Assembly: GCA_022822125.1 (NCBI GenBank)
Contig: JAJECF010000002.1
Location: 1-64,000, forward strand
Source of the DNA: Alphaproteobacteria bacterium
Lineage (GTDB): Bacteria; Pseudomonadota; Alphaproteobacteria; Bin95
Direction: 5' to 3'
Length of the DNA stretch: 64,000 nt
Shown: positions 1 through 8,800 of the stretch, piece after piece
How the letters are laid out: each line of letters starts with the position of its first letter
Numbering within the stretch: the stretch's first letter is position 1
Made by a program: the position numbers and the translations under genes
The notes under the pieces: model-generated
Seen by the model: only the letters and a program-made list of their open reading frames with translations
Database searches by the model: none
Told to the model about the DNA's origin: nothing

Positions 1-321
1 GCCGTCCGCTCCGCGCCAGGTCTCGGCGAGCGCCAGCATCGCCCCGACGAGCCCGCACCATTTCTCCGGCATATCCGCCGGCAGCGGCAGGCCCGGACCG
101 TCGCCATGCCCGATGACAGCAGCAGGCCCGGCGACCGCAGAAGCGTCCGCGCCGCTGCCTTCCGTGCCGACCTGGAAATCCCAGAGACGGATCGACGGAC
201 CTCCCGGCGCCACCGCGGCTCCGGCCAGCTCAAGCCACGTGTCCGCATAGGCGGGCGCACGGCCCTTCCCCTCGAACGAGGCCGGGACAGTCCCCACCGG
301 CAGCCGGCGCATCGCCTTCAT
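1..321 (-). CDS. Unidentified protein, 5' part only (runs off the window)
   Basis: An open frame starts at the ATG at 321-319 and continues past position 1, giving 107 visible residues. The start forms an ATGA overlap with the stop of the upstream dehydratase gene, which is strong evidence of translational coupling. The visible sequence begins MKAMRRLPVGTVPASFEG and has no signal peptide or membrane segment. I recognise no catalytic motif. Its position directly after a MaoC-type dehydratase suggests acyl-CoA metabolism. A family III (CaiB/BaiF) CoA-transferase is a frequent partner in such clusters, but that is a guess from context. The GC-rich codon use matches the neighbours. Confidence 0.7.
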   Translation of the reverse strand, partial: MKAMRRLPVGTVPASFEGKGRAPAYADTWLELAGAAVAPGGPSIRLWDFQVGTEGSGADASAVAGPAAVIGHGDGPGLPLPADMPEKWCGLVGAMLALAETWRGADG

Positions 322-1463
322 GCGAGCGGCAGGGGCACCGGCCCCTTCCGGCGCGAGGGCAGCGCTACGGTAGCCGTCCCGAAAGCGGACACGACGTCCG
401 CCTGGTTCCGCGCCTCGACATCGAGGTCGGCGAACATGGCGCCGCCGGCTTCCCGCTTGCCCGTCACCCTGCCCCGCCACCATATCGTATCGCCGACGAG
501 GTTGGGCCGGCGCACCGACACATTCAGCCGGTGCAGGAAGCCGTGGTCGCCGATCCAGTCCGTCAGCATGTGCTGCGCCCAGGCGATGCGCTGCGGCCCG
601 ACATCGTAGGCTCCGCCCATGCCGACATCGCGGCCCGTCGCGGCTTCGAGATGGCCTCGCCCCGCCGCGTCCTTGGCGCCCGTCTCCGGATTGATGTGGT
701 AGTCGTCATGGCGGCGCCGGTAGCGCACGGCGTCTCCATGCGCGCCGCCATAGGGCATGGCGCCCTGCGTTGCCGAATACCATGCCACGATATCGGTGAT
801 GGTGAGCGGCCCCTTGACGACCGGGGGAACCGCATCGCCGACATTGACATCCTCCCAGAAGAGCGGCTCCGGTCCGCGGCGTTGCTCGGCCAGAATTTCC
901 CGCTCGATCCCTTCAAGTTCCTCCGGCGTGTAGCGGTGCGCCCCGGCGCCTGCGACTTCACCGCCCCGCTCCGCCTTCAACTGCTCGCCGCGCGGCGTCC
1001 GGGCTACCTGCCCGACCGCCTTGGCGATCTGCCGGCCGTTGCTGTCGCGATAGCCTATCTCGCCTGTCTGCAACACCCATCGGGCGAAACGCCGGCCGGA
1101 TTTCAATTCCTGGCGCACCAGCCGCGCCTCGACCTCGAAGCGCGTGTCCAGGCGGATGCGGTCGAACCAGGTGAAGTCCGTCCCCGCATAGATCCACTGC
1201 ACGCCGGAGAGCTTGGGCGCCACAATGGTCATGTCGACGGCGTAGAGGATGCAGGGCGGCGCGACGATGCCGCCGGCGGGCGACGCCCGGGCATGGCCCT
1301 CATCCAGCCAGAGCGGATTATCGTCGCCTACGCCCCAGGCGAAATGCCGGATAGCGTCGCGCGTCGCAGTCTCGATCCATTGCAGCCGGGACCGGCGCAG
1401 GGGTTGTCCGATCAGCGCGGCCGCTTCCGCCAGCCGCTCTTCGGTAATCTCCCCCCAGGCCAC
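318..1463 (-). CDS. FAS1-like / MaoC-family dehydratase (381 aa)
   Basis: Predicted acyl-CoA or beta-hydroxyacyl hydratase/dehydratase. The length fits a double hot-dog protein: an N-terminal FAS1-like dehydratase half (about residues 10-150, including HFAWGVGDDNPLWLDE and FTWFDRIRLDTRFEVEARL) and a C-terminal MaoC-like half (about 195-370, with FWEDVNVGDAVPPV and a late LVGDTIWWRGRVTGKR strand). The start is GTG at 1463-1461, six bases after the stop of the flavin monooxygenase gene, and the stop overlaps the next gene by ATGA. All three minus-strand genes therefore form one operon. The substrate cannot be read from sequence. The luciferase-like neighbour suggests degradation of an unusual acyl chain or xenobiotic ester. 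Confidence 0.8.
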   Translation of the reverse strand: MAWGEITEERLAEAAALIGQPLRRSRLQWIETATRDAIRHFAWGVGDDNPLWLDEGHARASPAGGIVAPPCILYAVDMTIVAPKLSGVQWIYAGTDFTWFDRIRLDTRFEVEARLVRQELKSGRRFARWVLQTGEIGYRDSNGRQIAKAVGQVARTPRGEQLKAERGGEVAGAGAHRYTPEELEGIEREILAEQRRGPEPLFWEDVNVGDAVPPVVKGPLTITDIVAWYSATQGAMPYGGAHGDAVRYRRRHDDYHINPETGAKDAAGRGHLEAATGRDVGMGGAYDVGPQRIAWAQHMLTDWIGDHGFLHRLNVSVRRPNLVGDTIWWRGRVTGKREAGGAMFADLDVEARNQADVVSAFGTATVALPSRRKGPVPLPLA

Positions 1464-1469
1464 CGCGTC

Positions 1470-2555
1470 TTACTCGGCGGCGCGGAGCGGCTCGGCCCCC
1501 GTTTCCATCCGCTTCAGTTCCGGCAGCACCTCGGCGGCGAAGAGCCGCAGCATGTTCAGAGTGCGCTCGACGCCGTAATAGGGCGGATAGTGGATCATCA
1601 GCGAGGTCGTGCCGACATCGCGGAAGGCTTCGATCTTGCGCAGCACCGTGTCCGGCGAGCCGTGCAGGATCGTGTCCTTCACAAGATGCTCGTAGGCAAA
1701 CTGGCTCTCGTCCGCCTTCTCGGTCACGTCGCCCAGATAGCGCCCGACCGCGCCGCTCAGGAACGTCTTCATGTGGTGGGTGATACCAGCCTCGCTCTCC
1801 TCGCGGGCTTTGGCGTCGGTCGGCGCCACATAGGTCATGCGGACCACGTCCACCTCGCCGAAGGCCGGATTGGCGTTGAGCGGGGCCGGCGCTTCGCCCA
1901 TATGCTCGCGATAGACTGCGATGTGTTCGCCGATGGTGGCGGCCGAAGGCAGCGAGGACTGCATGAGGCCGAAACCGTTCCGCGCCGCCATGCGGATCGA
2001 GCCCTCCGTGCCGGCGCCCATGTAGAACGGCGGATGCGGCTGCTGCACCGGTTGCGGAAAGACCTCGTAGATGTCGTCCATCTCGATCCTGAAATACTTG
2101 CCGTCGGCGTTCACGCGCTTCTTGTGGAAGCCGTCTAGGATCAGCGGAATCGCCTCCGCCTGGATGTCGCGGCGTTCCTCGTAGCTGATGCCGAGCCCCT
2201 CAAACTCATAGGGCCGGTAGCCGGAGCCGAGACCGAGCTGGAAGCGCCCGTTGCTCAGGATATCGACGAAGGCGGCATTCTCCACGATGCGCATGGGGTG
2301 GTGCAGCGGCACGACCATGACGGCGGCGCCGAGCTGGATTCTCGTCGTCTTTGCAGCCAGATAGGAGAGATAGCTGAACGGGTCCGGCAGGATGCCGTAT
2401 TTGTTGGAGAAATGGTGCTCGGCGATCCACACGCTGTCGAAGCCGAGCTCCTCCGCCTCCAGGATTTCGCGGGTTGTGCGCTCGTGGATGGCCTGATGCG
2501 GATAGGGCTCGGACTTCGGGTCCGGATGCGAGGTGAAGAGAATGCCGACCTTCAT
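1470..2555 (-). CDS. LLM-class flavin-dependent oxidoreductase (361 aa)
   Basis: A luciferase-like (bacterial luciferase / F420 fold) monooxygenase acting with reduced FMN, cytosolic. The N-terminus MKVGILFTSHPD, the EAEELGFDSVWIAEHHF segment and the IQLGAAVMVVPLHHPMRI strand are typical of the group. PFYMGAGTEGSIRMAARNG and a C-terminal HGSPDTVLRKIEAFRDVG complete the fold. The frame is open for another 63 codons upstream, but that extension reads through tRNA-Ser on the opposite strand. I therefore set the start at the ATG at 2555-2553, which gives the normal family length. It leads a minus-strand operon with the MaoC-like dehydratase six bases downstream. The substrate is unknown. Confidence 0.85.
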   Translation of the reverse strand: MKVGILFTSHPDPKSEPYPHQAIHERTTREILEAEELGFDSVWIAEHHFSNKYGILPDPFSYLSYLAAKTTRIQLGAAVMVVPLHHPMRIVENAAFVDILSNGRFQLGLGSGYRPYEFEGLGISYEERRDIQAEAIPLILDGFHKKRVNADGKYFRIEMDDIYEVFPQPVQQPHPPFYMGAGTEGSIRMAARNGFGLMQSSLPSAATIGEHIAVYREHMGEAPAPLNANPAFGEVDVVRMTYVAPTDAKAREESEAGITHHMKTFLSGAVGRYLGDVTEKADESQFAYEHLVKDTILHGSPDTVLRKIEAFRDVGTTSLMIHYPPYYGVERTLNMLRLFAAEVLPELKRMETGAEPLRAAE

Positions 2556-2660
2556 GGGACGCAGCGCCTTTCGTGATCCGACTTGTTCCGGAGCGTCCAG
2601 CCTAGCAGGATGGCGTAACGGCTGCACGACAGGGCCGGCGCAAACCCGGCCCGGCCCGCC

Positions 2661-2750
2661 GGATGGGTGGCAGAGCGGTTGAATGCACCGGTCTTGAAAA
2701 CCGGCGTGGGCGCAAGCCCACCGTGGGTTCGAATCCCACCCCATCCGCCA
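2661..2750 (+). tRNA. tRNA-Ser(TGA)
   Basis: A class II tRNA of 90 nt including an encoded CCA (2748-2750). The acceptor arms GGATGGG and CCCATCC pair perfectly, with discriminator G. The anticodon stem ACCGG/CCGGC encloses loop CTTGAAA, so the anticodon is TGA. A long variable arm (GTGGGCGCAAGCCCAC) marks it as serine. The T arm has the standard GGTTCGAATCC. A T6 run follows about ten bases after the gene (2761-2766) and may help termination. The LLM gene diverges from it. Confidence 0.97.
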
Positions 2751-3074
2751 CGGCCGGCGCTTTTTTGTGGGCGCCCCTTAATTCCCAACTCGTTCGAATT
2801 CCGGTTCGGCCGTGTCGTCCTCATGTCCGAAACCGCGCCGGCGATGCTGACGGGTCTGCCGTTCGTTGTCGCTCGCAGCCGCCGGGCCGGACGGGCAATG
2901 CGCTTGTGCATCCGCGTTTATCGTGTATTGTCTCCGGGCGTTGCCAAGTCGTGTTTGCTGACTCGATTGTCCGCGGAAGCGGGCAGCCAGACTTCCTTCT
3001 CGACATTGTGAACGTCTTCTAGGAGTGGCGCATGCAGCGTCACCCTGCCTCAACTGTCGCGAAAGGAAGCGATC
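2751..3074 (+). promoter_or_regulatory. Leader and likely promoter region of the cold-shock gene
   Basis: 324 bases without a supported gene. A weak sigma-70-like pair lies at TTGTGC (2904-2909) and TATTGT (2926-2931) with a 16-bp spacer. It would give a leader of about 135 nt before the csp start. Long structured leaders are usual for cspA-type mRNAs and control their cold induction, so this fits, but the boxes are only partial matches. A GGCGC/GCGCC inverted repeat around the T6 run follows tRNA-Ser (2756-2775). I see no other RNA gene here. Confidence 0.3.
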
Positions 3075-3284
3075 ATGGCTACCGGTACTGTCAAATGGTT
3101 CAACCCCGCCAAGGGCTACGGCTTCATTGCGCCCGAGGACGGCTCCACGGACGTATTTGTCCACATCAGCGCCGTCGAGAGGGCCGGCCTTTCCACGCTG
3201 AACGAGGGGAGCAAGCTGTCTTTCGAAGTCGTCGCGGGACGGAACGGCAAAATGTCCGCCGAACAGCTCTCACTCGCCGACTAG
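3075..3284 (+). CDS. CspA-family cold-shock protein (69 aa)
   Basis: Single-stranded nucleic-acid-binding OB-fold protein, an RNA chaperone that melts mRNA structure. It contains GTVKWFNPAKGYGFIAPEDG (RNP1, KGYGFI) and DVFVHISAVERAGL (RNP2, VFVHI), the two aromatic/basic RNA-binding strands. The length of 69 aa is standard. The start ATG at 3075 is preceded by AAAGGAAGCG, a good ribosome binding site. A perfect hairpin follows 7 bases after the stop. Alphaproteobacteria carry several csp paralogues, so I give no letter. It may be cold- or growth-phase-regulated through its long leader. Confidence 0.95.
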   Translation: MATGTVKWFNPAKGYGFIAPEDGSTDVFVHISAVERAGLSTLNEGSKLSFEVVAGRNGKMSAEQLSLAD

Positions 3285-3291
3285 CATCTTG

Positions 3292-3315
3292 CCGGGGCGG
3301 CTGCGGCCGCCCCGG
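3292..3315. terminator. Perfect 10-bp GC hairpin between csp and the 61-aa protein gene
   Basis: CCGGGGCGGC, loop TGCG, then GCCGCCCCGG pair without mismatch. No T-tract follows on either strand, so it is not a classical intrinsic terminator. It may stabilise the 3' end of the csp mRNA or attenuate read-through into the downstream gene. Confidence 0.5.
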
Positions 3316-3344
3316 ACTCCGACGCATCCAGCAGAAAGAGCCGA

Positions 3345-3530
3345 ATGGCCCGGAGACCGAACTACAGTTTCGAACGTTACCAGCGCGATCTCGCGAAGGC
3401 CGAGAAGAAAGAGGCGCGGCGGGAGGCGCGGTCCCGGAGAAAGGAAAGGTCTGCAAACGAAGGCCACGCCGGCGAGGATGGCGAGCAGCCCGGCTGCCAC
3501 ACGGATGACGAGACTTTACCGCCGGAGTAG
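3345..3530 (+). CDS. Small highly basic protein of unknown function (61 aa)
   Basis: The protein begins MARRPNYSFERYQRDLAKAE and continues with a run of Lys, Arg and Glu (about residues 15-38) that predicts a single charged helix, then an acidic, probably disordered tail. Short proteins of the R-P-N-Y-x-x-E-x-x-Q-x-x-L-A-K type are widespread in Proteobacteria and uncharacterised. That resemblance is from memory, not from a search. A ribosome binding site (AAAGAG) precedes the ATG. The gene lies 60 bases after csp on the same strand, separated by the hairpin at 3292-3315, and may be co-transcribed with it. A nucleic-acid or ribosome-binding role is plausible from the charge alone. Confidence 0.65.
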   Translation: MARRPNYSFERYQRDLAKAEKKEARREARSRRKERSANEGHAGEDGEQPGCHTDDETLPPE

Positions 3531-3643
3531 CCTGCGCTGCAGGGAGCACGGGCGCCGATTACCCATCTCCGCCATCCCTGATCGATTCCGCTTGCGGCGC
3601 TCCGGCGCCAATAGCCACTGGCTGAGGCGTCCGTCCGTGTCGC

Positions 3644-4312
3644 TTAAGTGAGCCGCTCGGCAATCAGCTCATCGAGTTCCGGGAATCGCCTTCGGATCGC
3701 CAGCACAAGCGCCTCCAGCACGAAGGCCGGCGTCGCGCCGGAAAGCACAGCGGAGCTTTCGAGTTCCGCGGGACCGTCCGGCGCTTGCAGGTTCAGCATG
3801 ATCGCCTCGCGGACATTGCCCGATATATCGATGCGCCACATTTCCGGAACGCCGAGGCGCCTGTAGACCAGCGGCTTGTCGTCATCGCCGCTGCTGCGCT
3901 CGACCTCGATGACAAGATCGGGCGGGTTCTCCAGCGCAAAGGCGTCCTGTGCATCCTCGTCCAGCGGGTCGGTTTCGTCCAGACGCTCCGCCGTCCTGCC
4001 CAGATAGTAGCAGGCGTCCGGCTCCGCCCCCGTATTCCTCGGGTCCTCGGGCCTGCGCCAGCGCGTCGAGCCCAGCAGCGCGACGGGAACCCCCCTTCTG
4101 GCGATAGCATCCATTACCCGGTCCGTGCCCCTCGAAAAACGTTCATGCGTCGAGGACGGGGTCATAAGGTCCACGAAGCCGGTCGCCGGATCGATGAACA
4201 CCCGGCGCGCGAGCAGGTTCCAGTCGAATTTCTCCGTCAGCAGGGGCACCGCCTCCGGGTCGAGGCGGAACCGGACATATTCCGAGCCCATGCTGCCCGT
4301 CACCCGTTCCAT
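3644..4312 (-). CDS. Uma2-family (DUF820) PD-(D/E)XK nuclease-fold protein (222 aa)
   Basis: The order of motifs matches the Uma2 family: an N-terminal EYVRFRLDPEAVPLL, a TPSSTHERF segment, EPDACYYLGR (first acidic residue), PPDLVIEVERSS (the E-x-E strand of the nuclease core), then DKPLVYRRLGVPEMWRID. The family has a restriction-endonuclease-like fold. Its members are abundant in cyanobacteria and scattered in other phyla, usually as solitary genes of unknown role. The start ATG at 4312-4310 has a strong GAGGAGAGG ribosome binding site, although an internal Met at residue 8 is possible. It is a stand-alone gene with no partner methylase next to it. Confidence 0.8.
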   Translation of the reverse strand: MERVTGSMGSEYVRFRLDPEAVPLLTEKFDWNLLARRVFIDPATGFVDLMTPSSTHERFSRGTDRVMDAIARRGVPVALLGSTRWRRPEDPRNTGAEPDACYYLGRTAERLDETDPLDEDAQDAFALENPPDLVIEVERSSGDDDKPLVYRRLGVPEMWRIDISGNVREAIMLNLQAPDGPAELESSAVLSGATPAFVLEALVLAIRRRFPELDELIAERLT

Positions 4313-4369
4313 ATCGCCTCTCCTCTGCTTGCCGGAGCGTTGGCAGTATAGCCGCGCCGGGCGAGGCCG

Positions 4370-5131
4370 TTAGATATTCGACACTGAGTGCCCGCCGTCC
4401 ACGGCGAGCAGCTGGCCGGTGACATAGGCCGAGGCGCCAGACAGCAGGAAGAGCAGCGGCGCGGCGAGGTCCTTAGCCCGGCCGAGGCGGCCCATCGGCA
4501 CGCGCCGCATCAGCGCCTGGCCGGGAGGCGAGGCGAAGAATTCCGCATTCAGGTCGGTCAACACATAGCCGGGCGCGAGCGTATTCACCCGCACATGCTC
4601 GCGGGCGAGTTCCGCCGCCATGACGCGCGTGAGGTGGTGCAACCCGGCCTTGGAGGCGGCATAGCCGACCGCGCCGCGTCCGGTACGCAGTCCCAGCAGC
4701 GAGCCGATATTCACGATGCTGCCGCCCTCACCGCGCGCAACCATCCGCTTCGCCGCTTCCTGCGCCACGAACCAGGCACCGGTGAGGTTGGTGTCGATGA
4801 CGCGGCGCCAGTCTTCCTCCTCCGTTTCCAGAAGACGCCGGGTCACGGCGACGCCGGAATTGTTGACGACGGCATGAACGGGCCCGAGCGCGGCCTCGGC
4901 GGCCTCGAAACCGGCGGCCACCCGTGCGCGGTCGGTCACATCCATGGAGATAACGGCGGCGTCCTCGATCCCCGCCGCAACCTCAGCCAGCGCTTCCCTG
5001 TCGCGCGCCGCTAGCGCCACACGCGCGCCCGCCGCCGCCGTGACCTCCGCGAATCCGCGCCCGAGGCCGCGCGATGCGCCCGTCACCAGCACCGTCATGC
5101 CGTCAAGCCGCAGCATTCCATCGATCGACAC
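4370..5131 (-). CDS. SDR-family oxidoreductase (253 aa)
   Basis: Classical short-chain dehydrogenase/reductase using NAD(P)H. The cofactor loop TGASRGLG is at residues 17-24, NNSG at 90-93, and the catalytic set is Ser144, Tyr157 and Lys161 (YAASK). The C-terminal VNTLAPGYVLTDLN and the YVTGQLLAVDGGHSV tail are typical. The start is taken as GTG at 5131 because AGAGGAAAGC directly precedes it. ATG codons at residues 6 and 12 are alternatives. It diverges from the DsbA-like gene 39 bases away, so the two promoters must lie in or next to this gap. The substrate is unknown. Confidence 0.9.
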   Translation of the reverse strand: MSIDGMLRLDGMTVLVTGASRGLGRGFAEVTAAAGARVALAARDREALAEVAAGIEDAAVISMDVTDRARVAAGFEAAEAALGPVHAVVNNSGVAVTRRLLETEEEDWRRVIDTNLTGAWFVAQEAAKRMVARGEGGSIVNIGSLLGLRTGRGAVGYAASKAGLHHLTRVMAAELAREHVRVNTLAPGYVLTDLNAEFFASPPGQALMRRVPMGRLGRAKDLAAPLLFLLSGASAYVTGQLLAVDGGHSVSNI

Positions 5132-5170
5132 GCTTTCCTCTCCCCGGGGCCGCTCCTATATTGCCGGCCC

Positions 5171-5803
5171 ATGCTGATAGAGATTTTCTCCGACGTCATC
5201 TGTCCCTGGTGCTTCATCGGGCGCCGGCGCCTCGCCCGCGCCCTGGAAACACGGCCCGGACTGGACCCGGTCATCCGCTGGCGGGCGTTCCAGCTCAACC
5301 CCGGAATGCCGCCCGAGGGCATGGACCGGCAGGATTATCTGACGCTCAAATTCGGCGCCGAGCGCGGCGGACCGGTCTATGACCGTATCCGCGATACGGG
5401 CCGGTCGGAAGGCATCGACTTCCGCTTCGACGCCATCGGGCGTACGCCGAGCACGCTCGCCGCGCACAGGCTCATTCGGGAGTCGGGCGAACGGCAAACG
5501 GCGGTGGTCGATGCGCTGTTCGACGCCTATTTCCTGAATGGCGAGGACGTAGGCGACACGCAGCAATTGGCGGACATCGCATCCCGCGCCGGCTGGGAGC
5601 GGGACGATGCGAAAGCATTCCTCGCATCCGAGGCGGCGACGAGCGAAGTCCGGCAGGAAGACGCGCGGGCGCGCGCAATGGGTATTCAGGGCGTGCCCTG
5701 TTTCGTGGTGGACCGCCGCTACGCCATCTCCGGGGCCCAGGAACCCGAATATTTCGCGCCTCTCTTCGACCTCGTGCAGAACGGCGAGGCTGCGGCCGAC
5801 TGA
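5171..5803 (+). CDS. DsbA-family oxidoreductase, FrnE-like (210 aa)
   Basis: Thioredoxin-fold protein with a CPWC active site at residues 11-14 right at the N-terminus (IEIFSDVICPWCFIG). It then has a long helical insertion and the cis-proline strand IQGVPCFVVD near residue 178. There is no signal peptide, so it is cytoplasmic, as expected for FrnE/2-hydroxychromene-isomerase-like members. The family is linked to thiol-disulfide chemistry and oxidative stress or polyketide oxidation; the actual substrate is unknown. It is convergent with mfd, with only three bases between the two stop codons. Confidence 0.88.
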   Translation: MLIEIFSDVICPWCFIGRRRLARALETRPGLDPVIRWRAFQLNPGMPPEGMDRQDYLTLKFGAERGGPVYDRIRDTGRSEGIDFRFDAIGRTPSTLAAHRLIRESGERQTAVVDALFDAYFLNGEDVGDTQQLADIASRAGWERDDAKAFLASEAATSEVRQEDARARAMGIQGVPCFVVDRRYAISGAQEPEYFAPLFDLVQNGEAAAD

Positions 5804-5806
5804 GCT

Positions 5807-8800
5807 TCAGCCAGCCGCAATTGCGGCAAGGTCTCTTAGCAGACGTTCCGTGCCGGCAATGCGGGCGGGCTCCTTCTCCCAGCTTCGGCCGATGACGAGC
5901 TTGTGGTCGGGCCTGAGCCGGACGGTGCCTGCCTGCCTGCCGATAAACTCGATGAGGCCCGCCGGATTCGCGAAGTCGCCCCGGAAGGAGACGACGGCGC
6001 CTTTCGGGCCCGCATCGACCTTCTCCACGCCGGCCTCCCGGCAAAGCCTCTTGATCGCGACGATCCGCAACAGGTTCTCCAGCTCGTCCGGCACCGGCCC
6101 GAAGCGGTCGATCAGCTCGGCGGCGAAGGCGTCCGTCTGCTCCCGATCCTCGAGTGCGGCGATCCGCCGGTAGAGCGAGAGGCGCACATTCAGATCCGCA
6201 ACATAGCTCTCCGGGATGAGCACCGGCGCGCCGACGCCGATCTGCGGCGTCCAGGAGCTGTCCTCTTCCGCCTCCTCAGCGCCCGACCGCGCGGCGGCGA
6301 CGGCTTCCTCCAGCATGTGCTGGTAGAGCTCGATCCCGACTTCGCGGATGTGGCCGGACTGCTCGTCGCCGAGGAGGTTGCCGGCGCCGCGAATGTCCAG
6401 GTCGTAGCTCGCAAGCTGGAAGCCGGCGCCGAGCGTGTCGAGTGTCTGCATCACGGCCAGGCGTTTCTCCGCCGCCTTGGTCAGCTTGCGGCGCTCGGGC
6501 AGCGTCAGATAGGCGTAGGCCCGCTGCTTGGCGCGGCCGATACGGCCCCGCAACTGATAAAGCTGCGCCAGACCGAACATGTCCGCCCGGTGGACGATCA
6601 GGGTGTTCGCCTCCGGAATGTCGAGGCCGGACTCGACAATATTGGTCGAGACCAGCACATCGACCCGCCCGTCATAGAAGGCGCCCACCGCCTCCTCCAG
6701 TGCCGCGGCCGCCATGCCGCCATGGGCGACGCCAATGCGGGCGTCCGGCATCATGGCGCGCAACCGCTCGGTCACTTCCGGCAGATCGCGCACCCTCGGG
6801 CAGACATAGAAGCAGCGCCCCCCGCGAAGCAGTTCGCGCTTGACCGCTTCCCGGATCACCAGCGCGTCGAAAGGACCGACGAAAGTACGCACCGCCAGCC
6901 GGTCCACAGGCGGTGTCGCGATCAGGCTCATCTCGCGCACGCCCGAGAGCGCAAGCTGAAGCGTGCGTGGAATGGGCGTTGCCGTCAGCGTCAGCACATG
7001 GACATTGCTGCGATATTGCTTCAGCCGCTCCTTGTGAGCCACGCCGAAATGCTGTTCCTCGTCCACGACCAGAAGCCCAAGCCGCTTCATGCGCACCGAT
7101 TTTGCGAGAACCGCGTGCGTGCCGATCACGATGTCAAGCCTGCCGTCCGCGAGGCGCTCCTTCACCCGGCGCGCTTCCTTGCCGGAAACGAGGCGGGACA
7201 GCTGGGCGATCTCTACCGGCAGGCCTCGGAATCGTTCGGCGAACGTCTTGAAATGCTGGCGCACCAGCAGCGTCGTTGGCGCCACAACTGCAACCTGGAA
7301 CCCGCTCATCGCGGTCACGAACGCTGCCCGGAGCGCCACCTCGGTCTTGCCGAACCCGACATCGCCGCAAATCAGCCGGTCCATCGGCCTGCCGGTGGCG
7401 AGGTCCTCCAGCACATCCTCTATGGCCTGCAACTGGTCGTTGGTTTCCGGGAAGGGGAAGCGCGCCGCAAATTCGTCATACAGCCCCGCGGGGGGCTGCA
7501 GTGTTTCGCCCGGCCGCAAGGTGCGTTCCGCCGCGACCCGGATCAGCTGCTCGGCCAGTTCGCGGATGCGCTGCTTCATCCGCGCCTTGCGCGCCTGCCA
7601 CTGGACGCCGCCGAGCCGGTCCAGCGCCACCGCGCTGTCGGAAGCGCCGTAACGCGATAGCGTCTCGATATTCTCCACAGGCACGAACAGCCGCCCGTCG
7701 CCCGCATACTGGATGCGCAGGCAATCATGCGGCGCGCCGGCGGCGGTCACCGCTTCCAGCCCCTCATAGCGCCCGATGCCGTGCTCCACATGCACAACGA
7801 TGTCGCCCTCGGCGATTTCGGAGAGCTCCTGGAGGAAATCGCGCGCCCTGCGCCGGCCGCGTGCCCGGCTGGAAAGGCGCTCGCCCAATATGTCCTGTTC
7901 GGTCACGACCGCGAGGTCAGCGGTCTCGAACCCGCCTTCGAGCGGCAGCACGGTCGCTGCGAGCCTGTCGGGCGGCAGTCCCTCCAGTTCCTCAGCGGTC
8001 TCGACCGGGGTCGCCAGGACGTCCTGTTCGCCCAGCAGCCCGGCCAGCCGATCGCGGGAACCCTCGCTATAGGCGGCGAGCAGCACGCGCCGACCTGCCG
8101 CGGCATGGGCCGCCAGCCGGTCGGCTACGGCGCCGTAGAGATCGATGTCGGGGCGCGCCCGCGCCTCGGAGAAGTCCATGATCGGCCGACCGCCGGCATC
8201 CGGCCCGTCGGGAGTCGCCGCAGGCAGCAGCAAGGCGGCCGGTCGGTCCTGAAGGCAGGCTTCCCAGCCGGCTTTGTCGAGATATAGCCGGTCGGGCGGC
8301 AGCGGCCGGTATGGCGTCTCGCCCGAAGGCGGGTCGAGGCGCGCAGCATAATGGTCTGCAATCGCCTCGAAGCGGATATCCCGCGCAGCGCCCGCCTGCT
8401 CATCCTCGACTACGGCGGCATCCGGCAGATAGTCGGCGAGCGTTTCCAGCCTCTGATGGAAAAGCGGCAGCCAGTGCTCGATCCCGACCGCGCGGCGGCC
8501 CGCCGACACGGCTTCGTAAAGCGGATCATCGGCCGTGACTGCGCCGAACGCCGCCCGGTAGCCTTCCCGAAACCGGGCAATGCTATCTCCGGTCAATACG
8601 ACCTCGCTTGCCGGGGCGAGATCGAAGCGCTCCAGCCGGTCGGTGCTGCGCTGGTCGACGGGGTCGAAACAGCGGATTTCCTCGATTCCGTCGCCGAACA
8701 GATCGATCCTGAGCGGCGCGGCCTCGCCGGCCGGGAACAGATCGATCAACCCGCCGCGGACCGCATATTCCCCCGGCTCCATCACGGTATCGGCGCGCTG

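Noticed and set aside
531..2138. 535-codon open frame on the plus strand
   Set aside because: Antisense to the MaoC-like and LLM genes; no motif.
3032..3508. 158-codon frame with a good ribosome binding site (TAGGAG) before its ATG
   Set aside because: It reads through csp in another frame and its product is Arg-rich with no family features. A leader peptide would normally stop before csp, and this one does not.
5903..7660. 585-codon open frame on the plus strand
   Set aside because: Antisense to the motor domain of mfd; no motif.
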